Virus record (IMG/VR): IMGVR_UViG_3300030419_008158
Span: 124,001-188,000 of that record
Reading direction: 5' to 3' (one strand)
Length of the DNA stretch: 64,000 nucleotides
From: a virus
The position numbers and the translations under genes were made by a program. The notes under the pieces were generated by a model. That model was not told the origin of the DNA, did not search any database, and worked only from the letters and a program-made list of their open reading frames with translations. The stretch's first letter is position 1. Each line of letters opens with the position of its first letter. Of the stretch, positions 1 to 9,157 are shown piece by piece.

Positions 1-278
1 TACCCTTCTACAAAACTTCTGTGCTTTAGAGAACCCCACAGAAAATAAAAAGTGTAGACAAGCCAGTGAAAAAGAAACAACATCTCAATTTGCTGAATGT
101 AATGAATCGTCTCATGGCGCTTTGATGTCTTTGACAAAGACCCTCTAGAAAAAACAAAGCACAAAATATTAACTGCTCCAATTTCAATCGGTGACACCTT
201 TGAAAGCCAAATCGGCACCTTGCTGTTCTCAAAAATCCACGGCGTTCTTCTTGAAAGCCACTTTCTTATGACGGACAT
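1..278 (-). CDS. Partial HExxH-motif protein, runs off the left edge
   Basis: An open frame starts at an ATG sharing one base with the stop codon of the sigma-factor gene (TAATG) and stays open to the window edge, giving 92 codons. A strong Shine-Dalgarno (AAGGAGGT) lies in the end of the sigma gene. The N-terminus is basic. The key stretch is RHETIHYIQQIEML at about residues 53-66, with an HExxH zinc-metallopeptidase-type motif, followed by an aromatic hydrophobic segment (LFHWLVYTFYFLWG) that could be membrane-embedded. HExxH plus a hydrophobic helix would fit a small membrane metallopeptidase, but the third ligand is not visible because the C-terminus is missing. Function is unassigned; that the gene is real is well supported by the overlap and ribosome-binding site. 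Confidence 0.7.
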   Translation of the reverse strand, partial: MSVIRKWLSRRTPWIFENSKVPIWLSKVSPIEIGAVNILCFVFSRGSLSKTSKRHETIHYIQQIEMLFLFHWLVYTFYFLWGSLKHRSFVEG

Positions 279-1021
279 TATAGACCTCCTTTTTCTTTTT
301 CTTCCACCACTAATCTAGAATAAATCTTTCTTATTTTGCTCATTGATTTTGTCAAGTGCTTTTTTTCCAAACCGGAAATCTCGCACAAGTAAATGTAAAT
401 CGACTGTTTATTGATAAAATCAAGCTCTTGAGCATTATCAAACAATTTTTCAACTGCACTAATTGTAATCAGGTCTCTATCGTCAGATAGATGCTCTCTT
501 ACTTTCTTAACTCTAGCTATGTTTTCAGCTCTATTTTCACTGTTAATGATTAGCTCTTCTGTTGACGGAAGCTCAACATATCTATCAATTTGCTGCTTTA
601 TCAGAGAATCGCCCTTGCGTGACGTTACTTCGTCCAAATAAACGTGCTTGAAATACTTTTTTCTATGACTATTTGTCGTATTTATTAGAAAGTTTTTAGC
701 AACTACATTGAAATAGCTGAATGCTTTGGACCCTTTGGCTGGGTCCCACTTATGAAGTGACTTATAAAGAAAAAAGCAACCCTCCTCTATGAGTTCTTGT
801 GTGTTCATAAGCGGAGACTTAAATCCGTAGACGTAGATCAGACTTTCGACCAATTTTTTCATTGCTGGAAGAATTTCCTGACCGTATACTTGTTCTCTCT
901 CTTTTTTCTCTTCAGATGTCAGAAACTTTACAATTGAAACTTCTGTATCTTTGGTAAAATACATCACACTTTTTTGACCAGGGCGCCTCTTTATTCTTTT
1001 TCTGCCTTTTTTTGCCGCCAT
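278..1021 (-). CDS. RNA polymerase sigma factor, T4 gp55-like (late transcription)
   Basis: 247 residues. The central part (about 72-130) has the layout of sigma region 2 in T4 gp55-type factors: a helix ending EEGCFFLYKSLHKWDPAKG, then FSYFNVVAKNFLINTTNSHRKK, comparable to the 'KFDSSKGKAFNYFTTI' segment of the family. In T4, gp55 directs host core polymerase to late promoters, helped by the gp45 clamp and gp33. The N-terminus is very basic. No region 4 is visible; a separate region-4 protein lies at 40087-40284. The ATG directly follows the stop of the next gene, with an AGGAG ribosome-binding site nine bases upstream. Family assignment is by eye; a divergent ECF-like factor is the main alternative. 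Confidence 0.72.
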   Translation of the reverse strand: MAAKKGRKRIKRRPGQKSVMYFTKDTEVSIVKFLTSEEKKEREQVYGQEILPAMKKLVESLIYVYGFKSPLMNTQELIEEGCFFLYKSLHKWDPAKGSKAFSYFNVVAKNFLINTTNSHRKKYFKHVYLDEVTSRKGDSLIKQQIDRYVELPSTEELIINSENRAENIARVKKVREHLSDDRDLITISAVEKLFDNAQELDFINKQSIYIYLCEISGLEKKHLTKSMSKIRKIYSRLVVEEKEKGGL

Positions 1022-1309
1022 TTATTCTGTCTCCTGTTCTATGTTTTCTATATTTTTTGTAAGCGCTAAAGCAACTGAGTGCAGAGAATCTCTTACAGCA
1101 CTTATGTCGTTAACGACAGACTTTACTTCGGCACTGTCATAAAACAGGGGGCGCTTTAGTACATCTGACATCGTATCATACTTTTCATCAATTACATCCA
1201 GGCATTCTTCGATGGTGTCTTCAAGGCGAATAATTGTGATTCCCAACTTTATATTCTTGTAGACTGAAATGCTCAAAAGAATTCCTAGTATTGTAGCTAA
1301 GTAAATCAT
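1022..1309 (-). CDS. Small membrane-anchored coiled-coil protein, conserved phage type
   Basis: 95 residues. Residues 1-17 form a hydrophobic N-terminal anchor (IYLATILGILLSISV). The rest is acidic, helical and probably cytoplasmic, with an EYDTMSDVLKRPLFYDSAEVKSVV-type region at about 43-66. A small protein of this build (helix, 'VL..PLFYDS', helix) commonly sits near the late sigma gene in marine T4-like phages as far as I recall, but no function is known to me. It abuts both neighbours (stop-start contact with the sigma gene, one-base gap to the glycosyltransferase), so it is probably co-transcribed. Confidence 0.65.
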   Translation of the reverse strand: MIYLATILGILLSISVYKNIKLGITIIRLEDTIEECLDVIDEKYDTMSDVLKRPLFYDSAEVKSVVNDISAVRDSLHSVALALTKNIENIEQETE

Positions 1310-2482
1310 CTATAGGTGTTTTCTCACGATACTCTCAAACTTTTCTTGTAATGCTTCCAAAGAGTGAGATTTGATTAGTTTTTCAGAAAGATTTTTCGCA
1401 TGAGCGCTAAACTGATTGGGTTTTTCATACACAGCTTTCATTTTTCTGCAAAAGTTTCCCTCTCTTGGATTTGCCCAAGCTGATCCGGCTACAAATATTT
1501 TTCCGTCAATTCTAGCAGGAGGTACAGGGCACATATCAAACTTTACTTTCTGAAAACTGGCGCCTTCCAAAAACTCTGTATGGGCAGACCAGTCTGTTGC
1601 AACAACTGGAAGTCCAGAAACTGCTGCCTCAAGCAGGGGCAAACCAAACCCTTCCCCACGAGTTGCAGACATATATCCTATAAGTTTCTGACTCTTGTAA
1701 ACATTTTTCATTTCCTCTCGAGTCATTGTGCCGTGCATCATATAGAGTTTTGGTGCTCTGTCTAAATTCACACTTGAAGAAGCCCTCACCTGTCTTAAAG
1801 TTTTTCTGACCAACTCTCTGTCTATTGTAGTGTCTCTTCCTCTAGATGTCTTTACAATCAACCCTACATCTTTTTTCCCTTCAAACGCCTTCAAAAACCA
1901 AAGAATACTCGATAATAAATTTTTTCTATCTGCATCAGGATTATCGCTAGTTAGAGTGCCTACTGTTAGAAAGTTTTTGTCTGTCGGTATGTCTTCTAAA
2001 GGGTCGCTGGATGGCTCCAAAAGAAGCTCACTGAAGTATGCTTCCGGAAGTACTTCTATGGGCGTTTTATTTTGTGAGCCTCCAGTCCTTTCTAGCGTTT
2101 GTTTAGTAAAGTCGCTAGGAACAATCACAAGATTCATTTTTTCTCTTTGCTTGACAGCCCAATCTTGTGAACATTTAGTTGTCTCAACACCTGCTGTAAC
2201 TCCAACATTGTAGTTGGCTAAAGTTTCATCCCACTCATGAGGAAGTTGGACTTGAAATGAAATATCAAATTTTTGTGTAGTCGGTCTAGATGCTGACATT
2301 ATTCTGCCGTATAAGCCGTCCTCATCGGTATCACTCACATTCCAGGGAGTAATTCCCCACGGAAGTATTTGTGTTGTAATATTCCAGCCTTTTTGTGCTT
2401 CACAAAATCTAAAAATTTGTCTAGAGTGAACCCCATAGCCGGATTGTGATAAAAGAGGTGCTCTTACTAAAACATTTTTCAT
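1310..2482 (-). CDS. Glycosyltransferase, GT4 family (GT-B fold)
   Basis: 390 residues. The C-terminal half carries the GT4 donor-site signature RGEGFGLPLLEAAVSGLPVV (about 277-296), where the E-x-E-type acidic pair contacts the sugar-nucleotide phosphate and ribose. The N-terminal PLLSQSGYGVHSRQI is a typical glycine-rich acceptor-domain loop. It would transfer a sugar from a nucleotide donor to a glycan; the specificity cannot be read. It overlaps the next glycosyltransferase (2479-3720) by four bases (ATGA), so the two are translationally coupled. They are separated from the main glycan island by a nuclease gene, yet are very likely part of the same programme. Confidence 0.82.
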   Translation of the reverse strand: MKNVLVRAPLLSQSGYGVHSRQIFRFCEAQKGWNITTQILPWGITPWNVSDTDEDGLYGRIMSASRPTTQKFDISFQVQLPHEWDETLANYNVGVTAGVETTKCSQDWAVKQREKMNLVIVPSDFTKQTLERTGGSQNKTPIEVLPEAYFSELLLEPSSDPLEDIPTDKNFLTVGTLTSDNPDADRKNLLSSILWFLKAFEGKKDVGLIVKTSRGRDTTIDRELVRKTLRQVRASSSVNLDRAPKLYMMHGTMTREEMKNVYKSQKLIGYMSATRGEGFGLPLLEAAVSGLPVVATDWSAHTEFLEGASFQKVKFDMCPVPPARIDGKIFVAGSAWANPREGNFCRKMKAVYEKPNQFSAHAKNLSEKLIKSHSLEALQEKFESIVRKHL

Positions 2483-3720
2483 GAAATTTCCTCGATAACA
2501 AATTTTTGATCTGTTTTGTAATTTTCAGTCAAATTCCACAGTGAATCATGCCACAAGTCTATCGTTTTCTGCAAAGAAAACTCCGACTGGACATAATCTC
2601 TTGCTTTCTGGCCCAGTGCTTTCCTTTCGCTTTTACTCATTTTGTACATCTTGTAAATTGATTCAGCGATAGTGTCAGTGCTTACATAGTCTTCGTAGAT
2701 ATAAGGGACCATTTGTGAACCTACCAAAGATTGCATTTCTACGTCAAGTGCAATTCCATTCTCTGTTCCATCTCTATGATCAACTACTTGACGAGTCAGA
2801 CCACCTGTTTTTACAGCAATTACAGGATTGGCCACCTTCATAGATTCCAGAGTTGCTAATCCAAACCCTTCTGCGTATGCTATGTTAATACAGCAGTCAG
2901 AAATATTATGCAGAATATTCATTCTATCAAATTCAACTCTTTGATTTGAAAAGACAACGCTGTCAACAACGTTCATGGCTTCAACATTCACTAGCAGATT
3001 TGGACCTTCTTGATCAACCGGATCTGTGTGCATAAGAAGCGTCGCATCTGATTTTCCTTCTTTTTCTAACATTTTCACAAACTTGGCCCATGCTTCAATT
3101 AAATCAGCCGGTCTTTTTCGACGAGCATTTCTATTGACCCAAAAAAGAACAAAGTGATCCTGTCTATGCGGTCCTAAAATTTGTATTTTGTTTGTTTTAA
3201 TCTGGTCTTCTGTCATAGGAAAAAATAAATCGTCCGGCAGTGCATGAGGTACAAAATTAGCTTTTCCCGGAACAATCTCATTTACCATTTCATACGAAAG
3301 ATAGCTGTGACAATTTATAAGATCAGTTGCCTCATAGAGGACTTTGTTGTAATAGGGTGCAGGTCGATTGTCCCACACATGCCAATAAGCAATTGGGCAA
3401 ATTTTATTGATCTCATCATGCATTTCCCAGACGTAAATAAAAAACCTAGGGTCTGTGAAAAGAAAAATCACATCAGGTTTTTCTGCGGCTATCGCCTGCA
3501 AAAGCATTTCTCTGTCGCCAAAACCATCTATGGGCTTGATCATAAAGTCCGGATTAACTTGAACAACATCATAATTGTTGTGCTTCATTGCAGCACCGAA
3601 CTGTCGAACTGACCAGCAGCCCTTATCGATTAGCCCGTTTATTAGAAAACGACTTTGACATCCGACCCCCGAAGTGCTGAGTGCGTGGTCGGAGAGCATT
3701 AGTATCTTTTTTTTCTTCAC
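2479..3720 (-). CDS. Glycosyltransferase, GT4 family
   Basis: 413 residues. GT4 signature AYAEGFGLATLESMKVANPV at about 284-303, followed by an AVKTGGLTRQVVDH segment. The N-terminus (KKILMLSDHALSTSGVGCQSRF) is the usual first Rossmann strand plus glycine loop. The annotated start is a GTG (3718-3720) in an AAG-rich stretch with no clear Shine-Dalgarno. A downstream ATG at residue 7 (MLSDHAL) is an alternative. It is translationally coupled to the 1310-2482 glycosyltransferase. A 10-bp near-perfect inverted repeat lies immediately upstream (3721-3764). Confidence 0.8.
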   Translation of the reverse strand: MKKKKILMLSDHALSTSGVGCQSRFLINGLIDKGCWSVRQFGAAMKHNNYDVVQVNPDFMIKPIDGFGDREMLLQAIAAEKPDVIFLFTDPRFFIYVWEMHDEINKICPIAYWHVWDNRPAPYYNKVLYEATDLINCHSYLSYEMVNEIVPGKANFVPHALPDDLFFPMTEDQIKTNKIQILGPHRQDHFVLFWVNRNARRKRPADLIEAWAKFVKMLEKEGKSDATLLMHTDPVDQEGPNLLVNVEAMNVVDSVVFSNQRVEFDRMNILHNISDCCINIAYAEGFGLATLESMKVANPVIAVKTGGLTRQVVDHRDGTENGIALDVEMQSLVGSQMVPYIYEDYVSTDTIAESIYKMYKMSKSERKALGQKARDYVQSEFSLQKTIDLWHDSLWNLTENYKTDQKFVIEEIS

Positions 3721-3797
3721 ATCACACCAATTTTTTTAAAGCTTGTTGCTTATATTAGTGTGATGAAGACACTAGTAAATTCGAATTGAATAATTAT
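3721..3797 (-). promoter_or_regulatory. Intergenic leader with 10-bp inverted repeat
   Basis: The gap between the nuclease stop and the GTG of the glycosyltransferase. Arms ATCACACCAA (3721-3730) and TTAGTGTGAT (3755-3764) pair at 9 of 10 positions around a 24-base AT-rich loop, ending right at the start codon. No U-tract follows on either strand, so it is not a classic terminator. It could be an operator or a leader hairpin hiding the ribosome-binding site of the downstream glycosyltransferase. A T4 TATAAATA late promoter is not present. Confidence 0.35.
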
Positions 3798-4664
3798 CTA
3801 CGTGCAATGCTCTGTCTGGGCGAATTCGCAAAACTTACAAGAAGATCTATTTTTTATCATAAATCCGGTCCTCATACCCTTCAACATACCGCTAACCATT
3901 TTGTTTGCTTTTGATATTGACTTCGGACCTGATGATACTTCGACAATATCTACTGACTTGCCCGGCTTGCTGTCACGCTTGAGAAGAACAAAGCATGCTT
4001 TTACTTGACTACTAGGTTTTCCTGACACTTGCATCCAGTAGTGTTTGTACAGCACAATTTGTGCCTGTGTCAAAAAATCTCTCTTTTTATCTTTTCTCCA
4101 ACCTCGAGGGCCCGCTGTCTTCCAATCAATAACTACGTGCTTTCCACTTGGAAGCTCAAGAACGCAGTCAATGAAGCCCTTGTAGAATCCAATTTCGTCA
4201 CCCGACACAGCCTCATATAGATTGTGCTCAGCAGCAACAGGTTTCCATCCAGGAAACTTTTCATCCAAAAATGATGGTAACTGTTCTAGACTGTTCTTCG
4301 ATGACTCTAGCCACCCTTCTAGATTCACGTGCCTATACTTCCACCCTTGCCCTGCAGCTCGAGATGTCTGCTCTTTTATAAATTTTTCAGAATCGAACCC
4401 ATGTTTACTCCACGCCTCTCTAATTTTATTGTGGGCCGTCGGAATATCCATAGGATTACCGTTTAGAAAATTTTCAACAGCATCATGTACAATGGTCCCG
4501 TATTCCAAGTACGGAGAAGGGACCACTTCCGAAAGGCCGTCGATGTACATCAACTTGTGACGAAAAGGACACTGCTGGTATATGCTTACTTCTGAGTATG
4601 ACACATGGGGTTTGCCATTCTTCAGAAGGGCAGTTTTTGTCTCAAGTTTTTTATAGTCTTCCAT
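3798..4664 (-). CDS. PD-(D/E)XK nuclease, Cas4/RecB-like with Fe-S cysteines
   Basis: 288 residues. N-terminal VSYSEVSIYQQCPFRHKLMY is the start of the Cas4/AddB/PDDEXK_1 fold, with its first cysteine at about 31. Catalytic residues are GTIVHDAVE (His in motif I), GFIDCVLEL and VVIDWKTAG (the D...D-x-K core), then QAQIVLYKHYW. The C-terminal CKFCEFAQTEHC supplies three more cysteines for a 4Fe-4S cluster. Family members are single-strand exonucleases acting in recombination or end processing. The start overlaps the upstream epimerase by 43 bases; no later ATG preserves the domain and no clear Shine-Dalgarno is visible, so the exact start is uncertain. It is the only DNA-metabolism gene between sugar genes. 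Confidence 0.8.
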   Translation of the reverse strand: MEDYKKLETKTALLKNGKPHVSYSEVSIYQQCPFRHKLMYIDGLSEVVPSPYLEYGTIVHDAVENFLNGNPMDIPTAHNKIREAWSKHGFDSEKFIKEQTSRAAGQGWKYRHVNLEGWLESSKNSLEQLPSFLDEKFPGWKPVAAEHNLYEAVSGDEIGFYKGFIDCVLELPSGKHVVIDWKTAGPRGWRKDKKRDFLTQAQIVLYKHYWMQVSGKPSSQVKACFVLLKRDSKPGKSVDIVEVSSGPKSISKANKMVSGMLKGMRTGFMIKNRSSCKFCEFAQTEHCT

Positions 4665-5563
4665 GTATTAATTGTATCACTTTTTTGTACATTTTTACAT
4701 TTTTTCATAAATGATCGAACGTACTTCTTAAGCGACTTCTTTGCATGCCAGCCAGTTTCTTCTTTCATAAACTCCGGCTCTGCCAAAGTAATTCTTACTT
4801 CACCAGGTCGAGCAGGAATTCTGGTTTTGAGACCTCCAAACATGTTTGCCAACTCATTTATAGAATAGTTTGTGCCGGTACCTAAACTAAAAATAGGTGT
4901 TGCGTCAAATTTTGTCCAGTCTTTTATTCCAAGTTCGTATAAACCCCTGACAATGTCATCGACATGTGTAAAGTCTCGTCGTTGTTCTCCATCTCCGACG
5001 ATGGTTAGTGGTTTTTCTTTTTTTGTAAGTTCTTCAAACTTACCAACAACAGTTGCCCAAGGCCCTGTGATTGGCTGCCTAGGACCGTAAACATTGAAAA
5101 ACCTAGCAATGGCTGTGCTCATTCCATAGACTTCGTGATACATTTCACATACTCTTTCACCAGATCTTTTTGCGAAAGCATATGGATTTAAGTACTCATC
5201 TCCAAATGCAGTACTTGATCCTGCATAAACAAATCTCGCACCCACCCTTCTTGAATAATCACATGCAGCTGCAGTTCCCATAATGTCATTGGACAAATAA
5301 TCCAGCGGGTGTTCAAAAGAGGGTTGAATTCTAGCGTGTGCCGCCAAGTGAAACACAATGTCAAATTTTTCTTTTGAGTACTTTGATTTATCTAGATTTC
5401 TAACGTCATCGATCCAGTATGTAGAGTTTTCATTGCTATAACTTCTAGATGATGATTCTGAGCATAGGTTGTCCATTACAGTTACTGTACATCCCTCCCT
5501 TACTAACAAATCAACTAGATTGCTTCCTACAAATCCCAAACCACCTGTAACTAGTACTCTCAT
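4622..5563 (-). CDS. NAD-dependent nucleotide-sugar epimerase/dehydratase
   Basis: 313 residues of the extended short-chain dehydrogenase family. The NAD-binding loop is TGGLGFVGSN (6-15); the catalytic Ser/Tyr/Lys are in AGSSTAFGDE and NPYAFAKRSGE (YxxxK). FFNVYGPRQ and DFTHVDDIVRG are typical of UDP-glucose/galactose 4-epimerase and dTDP-glucose dehydratase relatives. It probably epimerises or dehydrates a UDP- or GDP-sugar; the exact substrate is not readable. The basic C-terminal tail (about 275-313) extends beyond the usual domain end and overlaps the nuclease start. It stands next to gmd and fcl. Confidence 0.82.
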   Translation of the reverse strand: MRVLVTGGLGFVGSNLVDLLVREGCTVTVMDNLCSESSSRSYSNENSTYWIDDVRNLDKSKYSKEKFDIVFHLAAHARIQPSFEHPLDYLSNDIMGTAAACDYSRRVGARFVYAGSSTAFGDEYLNPYAFAKRSGERVCEMYHEVYGMSTAIARFFNVYGPRQPITGPWATVVGKFEELTKKEKPLTIVGDGEQRRDFTHVDDIVRGLYELGIKDWTKFDATPIFSLGTGTNYSINELANMFGGLKTRIPARPGEVRITLAEPEFMKEETGWHAKKSLKKYVRSFMKKCKNVQKSDTINTWKTIKNLRQKLPF

Positions 5564-5578
5564 TTGACACCTTCGAAA

Positions 5579-6550
5579 CTATAATTCTTTTTTTGTCAAA
5601 TCATAATCAGACTCATACATGATTTGAACTAAGTCATGAAATGTTGTTTTTGGTTCCCAAGAAAGCTTATTTTTTGCCTTTGACGAATCACCCAAAAGAT
5701 AAGGTACTTCGTGTGGTCGAAAAAACCTAGGATCAATCTCCACATGATCTTCTACGTTTAGTCCTGCAATTTCAAAAGTATAGTCTAAAAATTCTTTTAC
5801 TGACCTTGTCTCCCCTGTTGAAATCACATAATCATCCGGAATGTCTTGCTGCAGCATCAGCCACATGGCTTCTACGTAGTCTCCAGCGAAACCCCAATCT
5901 CTTTTTGCTGATAGATTGCCTAGGTAGAGCTTGTCTTGAAGGCCCAGCTTAATTTTTGCTGCAGCTCTTGTAATTTTTCTAGTGACAAAAGTTTCACCTC
6001 TACGAGGAGATTCGTGATTAAAAAGAATACCGCTTGAAGCATGAAGATCGTAACTCTCTCTATAGTTTCTGACTAGATTGTGTGCAAAAAGCTTTGCACA
6101 AGCGTACGGAGATGCAGGAAGCATTCTAGATTCTTCATTGAAAGGATAGTCTGGATTGTCACCATACATTTCAGAAGAAGAAGCTTGGTAGAATTTGCAG
6201 TCTGGCATTATGTTTCTTATCGCATCCAAAATTCTCAATGTACCCATTGCAATTCCGTCGACGGTGTTTTCCGGGATGTCGAAAGAAACGCGAACATGAG
6301 ATTGTGCAGCCAAATTATAAAACTCATCGGGCAAATAGTCGTTAAGAAGACGATAAATACATCCAGCATCGTTCAGATCAAAGTAAACAAGATGAAAGTT
6401 AGGATTTTCATAAATTTTATCAACTCGGTCTGTCGTAATAAGTGATGTCCTTCTCTTTGCTCCTACAACTTGGTATCCCTTGTCTAGTAAAAGTTCTGCT
6501 AAATAGGATCCGTCTTGCCCAGTAACTCCTGTAATTAATGCAGTCTTCAA
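5579..6550 (-). CDS. gmd: GDP-mannose 4,6-dehydratase
   Basis: Converts GDP-D-mannose to GDP-4-keto-6-deoxymannose, the first committed step to GDP-L-fucose. The start chosen is TTG at 6548-6550, which overlaps the fcl stop (TTGA) and has AGAGGTG six bases upstream; it yields [19 protein letters not shown], the canonical Gmd N-terminus. Upstream ATGs would intrude 40 bases into fcl. Signatures: GVTGQDG (NADP loop), [31 protein letters not shown] (YxxxK), [14 protein letters not shown] and [16 protein letters not shown]. The 323-residue length fits the family. It is coupled to fcl and consistent with the fucosyltransferase at 22669-23436. GDP-mannose itself would come from the host. Confidence 0.95.
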   Translation of the reverse strand: MKTALITGVTGQDGSYLAELLLDKGYQVVGAKRRTSLITTDRVDKIYENPNFHLVYFDLNDAGCIYRLLNDYLPDEFYNLAAQSHVRVSFDIPENTVDGIAMGTLRILDAIRNIMPDCKFYQASSSEMYGDNPDYPFNEESRMLPASPYACAKLFAHNLVRNYRESYDLHASSGILFNHESPRRGETFVTRKITRAAAKIKLGLQDKLYLGNLSAKRDWGFAGDYVEAMWLMLQQDIPDDYVISTGETRSVKEFLDYTFEIAGLNVEDHVEIDPRFFRPHEVPYLLGDSSKAKNKLSWEPKTTFHDLVQIMYESDYDLTKKEL

Positions 6551-7485
6551 TTTACACCTCTGACATTTGGATAGTTCATTATAAACCAATCACACGTCTT
6601 TTTTATTCCTTTTTCCAAAGGAGTATAGTCAGATTTTTTCCACCCTAAACTAAGAAGTTTTCTATTTGAACTGGGTTTTCTATGTTGCCCTAAGGGCTCA
6701 GATGTTTGCCACTCAATTTTTCCTTCATACTTCAGAGTTTTACAAATTATTTCCACGACCTCTTTGATTGAATACTCGTGGGTATTCCCTATGTTTATAG
6801 GTTCTGGCTCATTGTAGTTTTCCATCAAAAATAAAAGAATTTGTGCAACATCCTCAGAGTATGTGAATTCTCGAAGAGGAGATCCATCCCCCCAACACAG
6901 AACTTTCTCCTGCTTGTTGATTTTTGCTTCCCACACCTTTCTAATGATAGCCGGAATTACATGACTGTTCTCTAGATCAAAATTATCATATTCTCCGTAC
7001 AAGTTATTGGGTATTGCGGTTATAAAGTTGCATCCGTACTGTTGACGATATGCTCTTGACATGACATCAACCATTCTTTTTGAATACGCATAGCCATAAT
7101 TTGAGTTATGGGGTGGGCCTAAGTGAAGCTGGTCTTCTGTAAGCGGATAAGAAATATACTGCGCGTCTGGGTAGACACACGTAGAGAGAAGAGAGACAAC
7201 TTTTTCAACATTTTGAGAATGAGCAAAATTTAGAATTTTTTGGTTGATAATGCTATTTTCTAAATAAAAATCTAGCATGTAAGAAGTATTAGCTTTGATA
7301 CCTCCGACACGTGCTGCCAGATGAATTATATTTTTCCCAGAAACATCTTCTGGTTCAAGATTTTCAAAATCTTTGCGGTTCAAGTAAGTCGCACTTGGTA
7401 AAAATTTTTGAAATGCTGACCCCACCATTCCGGATCCGCCAGTAATCAGCATGTCTTTTTTTGTGTTCGTCTGTCTAGACTTCAT
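6547..7485 (-). CDS. fcl: GDP-L-fucose synthase (3,5-epimerase/4-reductase)
   Basis: Converts the Gmd product to GDP-L-fucose with NADPH. Residues show [12 protein letters not shown] (cofactor loop), [18 protein letters not shown] with the catalytic Ser/Cys region, [14 protein letters not shown] (YxxxK) and the [16 protein letters not shown] segment, all standard for Fcl/WcaG. 312 residues is the usual length. A short basic N-terminal extension ([11 protein letters not shown]) precedes the Rossmann fold. It overlaps the upstream methyltransferase by four bases (ATGA) and gmd downstream by three, so the gmd-fcl pair is a translationally coupled unit. Confidence 0.93.
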   Translation of the reverse strand: MKSRQTNTKKDMLITGGSGMVGSAFQKFLPSATYLNRKDFENLEPEDVSGKNIIHLAARVGGIKANTSYMLDFYLENSIINQKILNFAHSQNVEKVVSLLSTCVYPDAQYISYPLTEDQLHLGPPHNSNYGYAYSKRMVDVMSRAYRQQYGCNFITAIPNNLYGEYDNFDLENSHVIPAIIRKVWEAKINKQEKVLCWGDGSPLREFTYSEDVAQILLFLMENYNEPEPINIGNTHEYSIKEVVEIICKTLKYEGKIEWQTSEPLGQHRKPSSNRKLLSLGWKKSDYTPLEKGIKKTCDWFIMNYPNVRGVN

Positions 7486-8084
7486 GATTTTGTCAAAGTA
7501 AAAAATCCGTTACCGTGAGGAAAAACATCAGTCCACTTCTTTTTTATTTCTCCGTACTCGTAAGAAAAATCTTTTAATTCGTATCCGCAATTTTCAAACA
7601 TGTCAATCCACCACTCTTCATCTTTCTTGGTTACATGAGTGATGTCAACTTCATATTCTCTAATTCTAAATCTATTTTTGTCGCCTAAAGGTATCACAAA
7701 AAAGAATTGATCAGACTTGTTTCTCAAAAATTTCAACATTTTTGGTATGTCTTCTTCTTCAATATGCTCCAAGACATCTTTACAGATAACAAGATCATAC
7801 TTCTTGGACGTAGGTTTTCCTATAAATTTTCTTGCCCTGGGATGACAATTCTCTAGTGCGTACTCACTAATGTCTTCGCCATATGCATTGCATCCTAAAA
7901 TTCTAAGTGCTGCAACAAGAAAACCCTTAGCACACCCATAGTCTAAAACGGTGTCAAAATCTAATCTTTTCTTTATCTCAAGTGCCTCAGGTATGGATCT
8001 AGTGGGCATCCATCTGTAGTTTTCATATCCAGATATACCTTTCCTCACACCGTCTTCATAGTAATCTTTATTAAATTGACTCAA
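7482..8084 (-). CDS. SAM-dependent class I methyltransferase
   Basis: 200 residues. Motif I is LDYGCAKGFLVAALRILG with the SAM-binding glycine; motif II region GEDISEYALENC; motif IV YDLVICKDVLEHIEEED is the usual post-I acidic/helical block. In glycan loci such enzymes methylate sugars or form polyketide-like decorations; the acceptor here is unknown. The N-terminus MSQFNKDYYEDGVRKGISGYENYRW resembles a common 'YYE.G...G...Y' substrate-lid found in sugar-locus methyltransferases. It is directly coupled to fcl. Confidence 0.8.
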   Translation of the reverse strand: MSQFNKDYYEDGVRKGISGYENYRWMPTRSIPEALEIKKRLDFDTVLDYGCAKGFLVAALRILGCNAYGEDISEYALENCHPRARKFIGKPTSKKYDLVICKDVLEHIEEEDIPKMLKFLRNKSDQFFFVIPLGDKNRFRIREYEVDITHVTKKDEEWWIDMFENCGYELKDFSYEYGEIKKKWTDVFPHGNGFFTLTKS

Positions 8085-8095
8085 TTTTTCTCACC

Positions 8096-9157
8096 TCAAG
8101 CAAAATCATTATGTTCAGTCACTGTGACTACATCATCAATTAGTTCGTTCTGCATTGCGTATTTACAGTAATGGCAAGCATGTGTTCTTTTGTGTGACGG
8201 CTTGCTGTAATAAGCATCTATTCCGTCTATGTCACATACCATAAACTGTGAAGATGGAACATAGTTGTAGTTATTCTCCAGAGATAGTTCAGCTGACGGG
8301 CAGACATATATGTGTCCATCAGTGAAAAGAAATGGTTTTACCATGTGCATGTAGCAATTGCTGTTTCTTCGCTCTCCCTTAAAATTAAAGTCTGAGAGAA
8401 ATGCGTACTCTAGAGTTTTTCCTCTGGCTGTCTCATACTCATTCAAGACCTTTCTAATTACTTCTATGTCTTTTTCTGTCTCTTTTACGTTTTTTATTGC
8501 ATTGAATGCAATTCTTGTCGGAATTTTATTATCTTCTACCCAATCTAACATTCTTTCAAAATTTTGACGATTTTGAAACTTTGTGGCCAGCTTCTTCTTA
8601 GATGCGTCTGTCCACTTTCCTGTGATATTGGGATTACTTGAAGTCGAAAGAGACTCGTCCCAAACGTATGCTGCTGATACTGCTGTGTCTAGTCCTTCAA
8701 ATACAGACAAATCATAATCGTACCCTTCATAAAATCCGTACATTCCTAAACGAACCCATGTAAATAGAGAAACGACGTCTTCTTTTATTTTTCTTTTCTT
8801 GCCGATAAGTGCACCATTTGTACAAACACCCAAAGAAAAGCCCAAGGATTTTGCATACCTAGCTATTTCTTCAAATTGCGGGTGCAGAGTAGGCTCTCCA
8901 CCGCCCGTAAACTCCACCCCTGTTACACCTATTTTGCGAAAAGAATCTAGTGCTTGTTTGACTTTTTCGACAGGTAGCCTATCTTTCATGTCTCTATTTG
9001 CAAAACAACAAAAACTGCATGTCAAGTTACACGCATTGATTAGTGAAATATGAACCATTACAGGTGAAGGAGTTTTTCCTTCTTGAATAATTTTTAGCTT
9101 ATCTAAGTGCTTGAGTAGTTTTGTTGTGTTGCTACTAAAACTTCTTCCCTGTACCAT
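8096..9157 (-). CDS. Radical SAM protein with C-terminal SPASM-like cysteines
   Basis: Start placed at the ATG sharing one base with the upstream stop (TAATG), with AAGGAG ten bases upstream; this gives 353 residues beginning MVQGRSFSS. The radical SAM cluster site is ACNLTCSFC (Cys 43, 47, 50). The glycine-rich GVEFTGGGEPTLHP is the SAM 'GGE' motif. The C-terminus has further cysteines (NSNCYMHM, IYVCPSAE, THACHYCKYAM), as in SPASM/twitch domains binding an auxiliary 4Fe-4S cluster. The reaction is unknown. In glycan islands, radical SAM enzymes can act as sugar epimerases, dehydratases or in peptide modification. Confidence 0.82.
   Translation of the reverse strand: MVQGRSFSSNTTKLLKHLDKLKIIQEGKTPSPVMVHISLINACNLTCSFCCFANRDMKDRLPVEKVKQALDSFRKIGVTGVEFTGGGEPTLHPQFEEIARYAKSLGFSLGVCTNGALIGKKRKIKEDVVSLFTWVRLGMYGFYEGYDYDLSVFEGLDTAVSAAYVWDESLSTSSNPNITGKWTDASKKKLATKFQNRQNFERMLDWVEDNKIPTRIAFNAIKNVKETEKDIEVIRKVLNEYETARGKTLEYAFLSDFNFKGERRNSNCYMHMVKPFLFTDGHIYVCPSAELSLENNYNYVPSSQFMVCDIDGIDAYYSKPSHKRTHACHYCKYAMQNELIDDVVTVTEHNDFA

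Noticed and set aside
26-232. 68-codon minus-strand open frame at the left edge
   Set aside because: Out of frame with the TAATG-coupled HETIH gene, which has a strong ribosome-binding site; composition is Cys/Phe-rich as in non-coding frames.
1830-2213. 127-codon plus-strand open frame
   Set aside because: Antisense to the GT4 gene, which has clear family motifs; no ribosome-binding site.
3798-4664. Cas4 of a CRISPR system
   Set aside because: No Cas1/Cas2 or array near; Cas4-like nucleases are frequent stand-alone phage recombination proteins.
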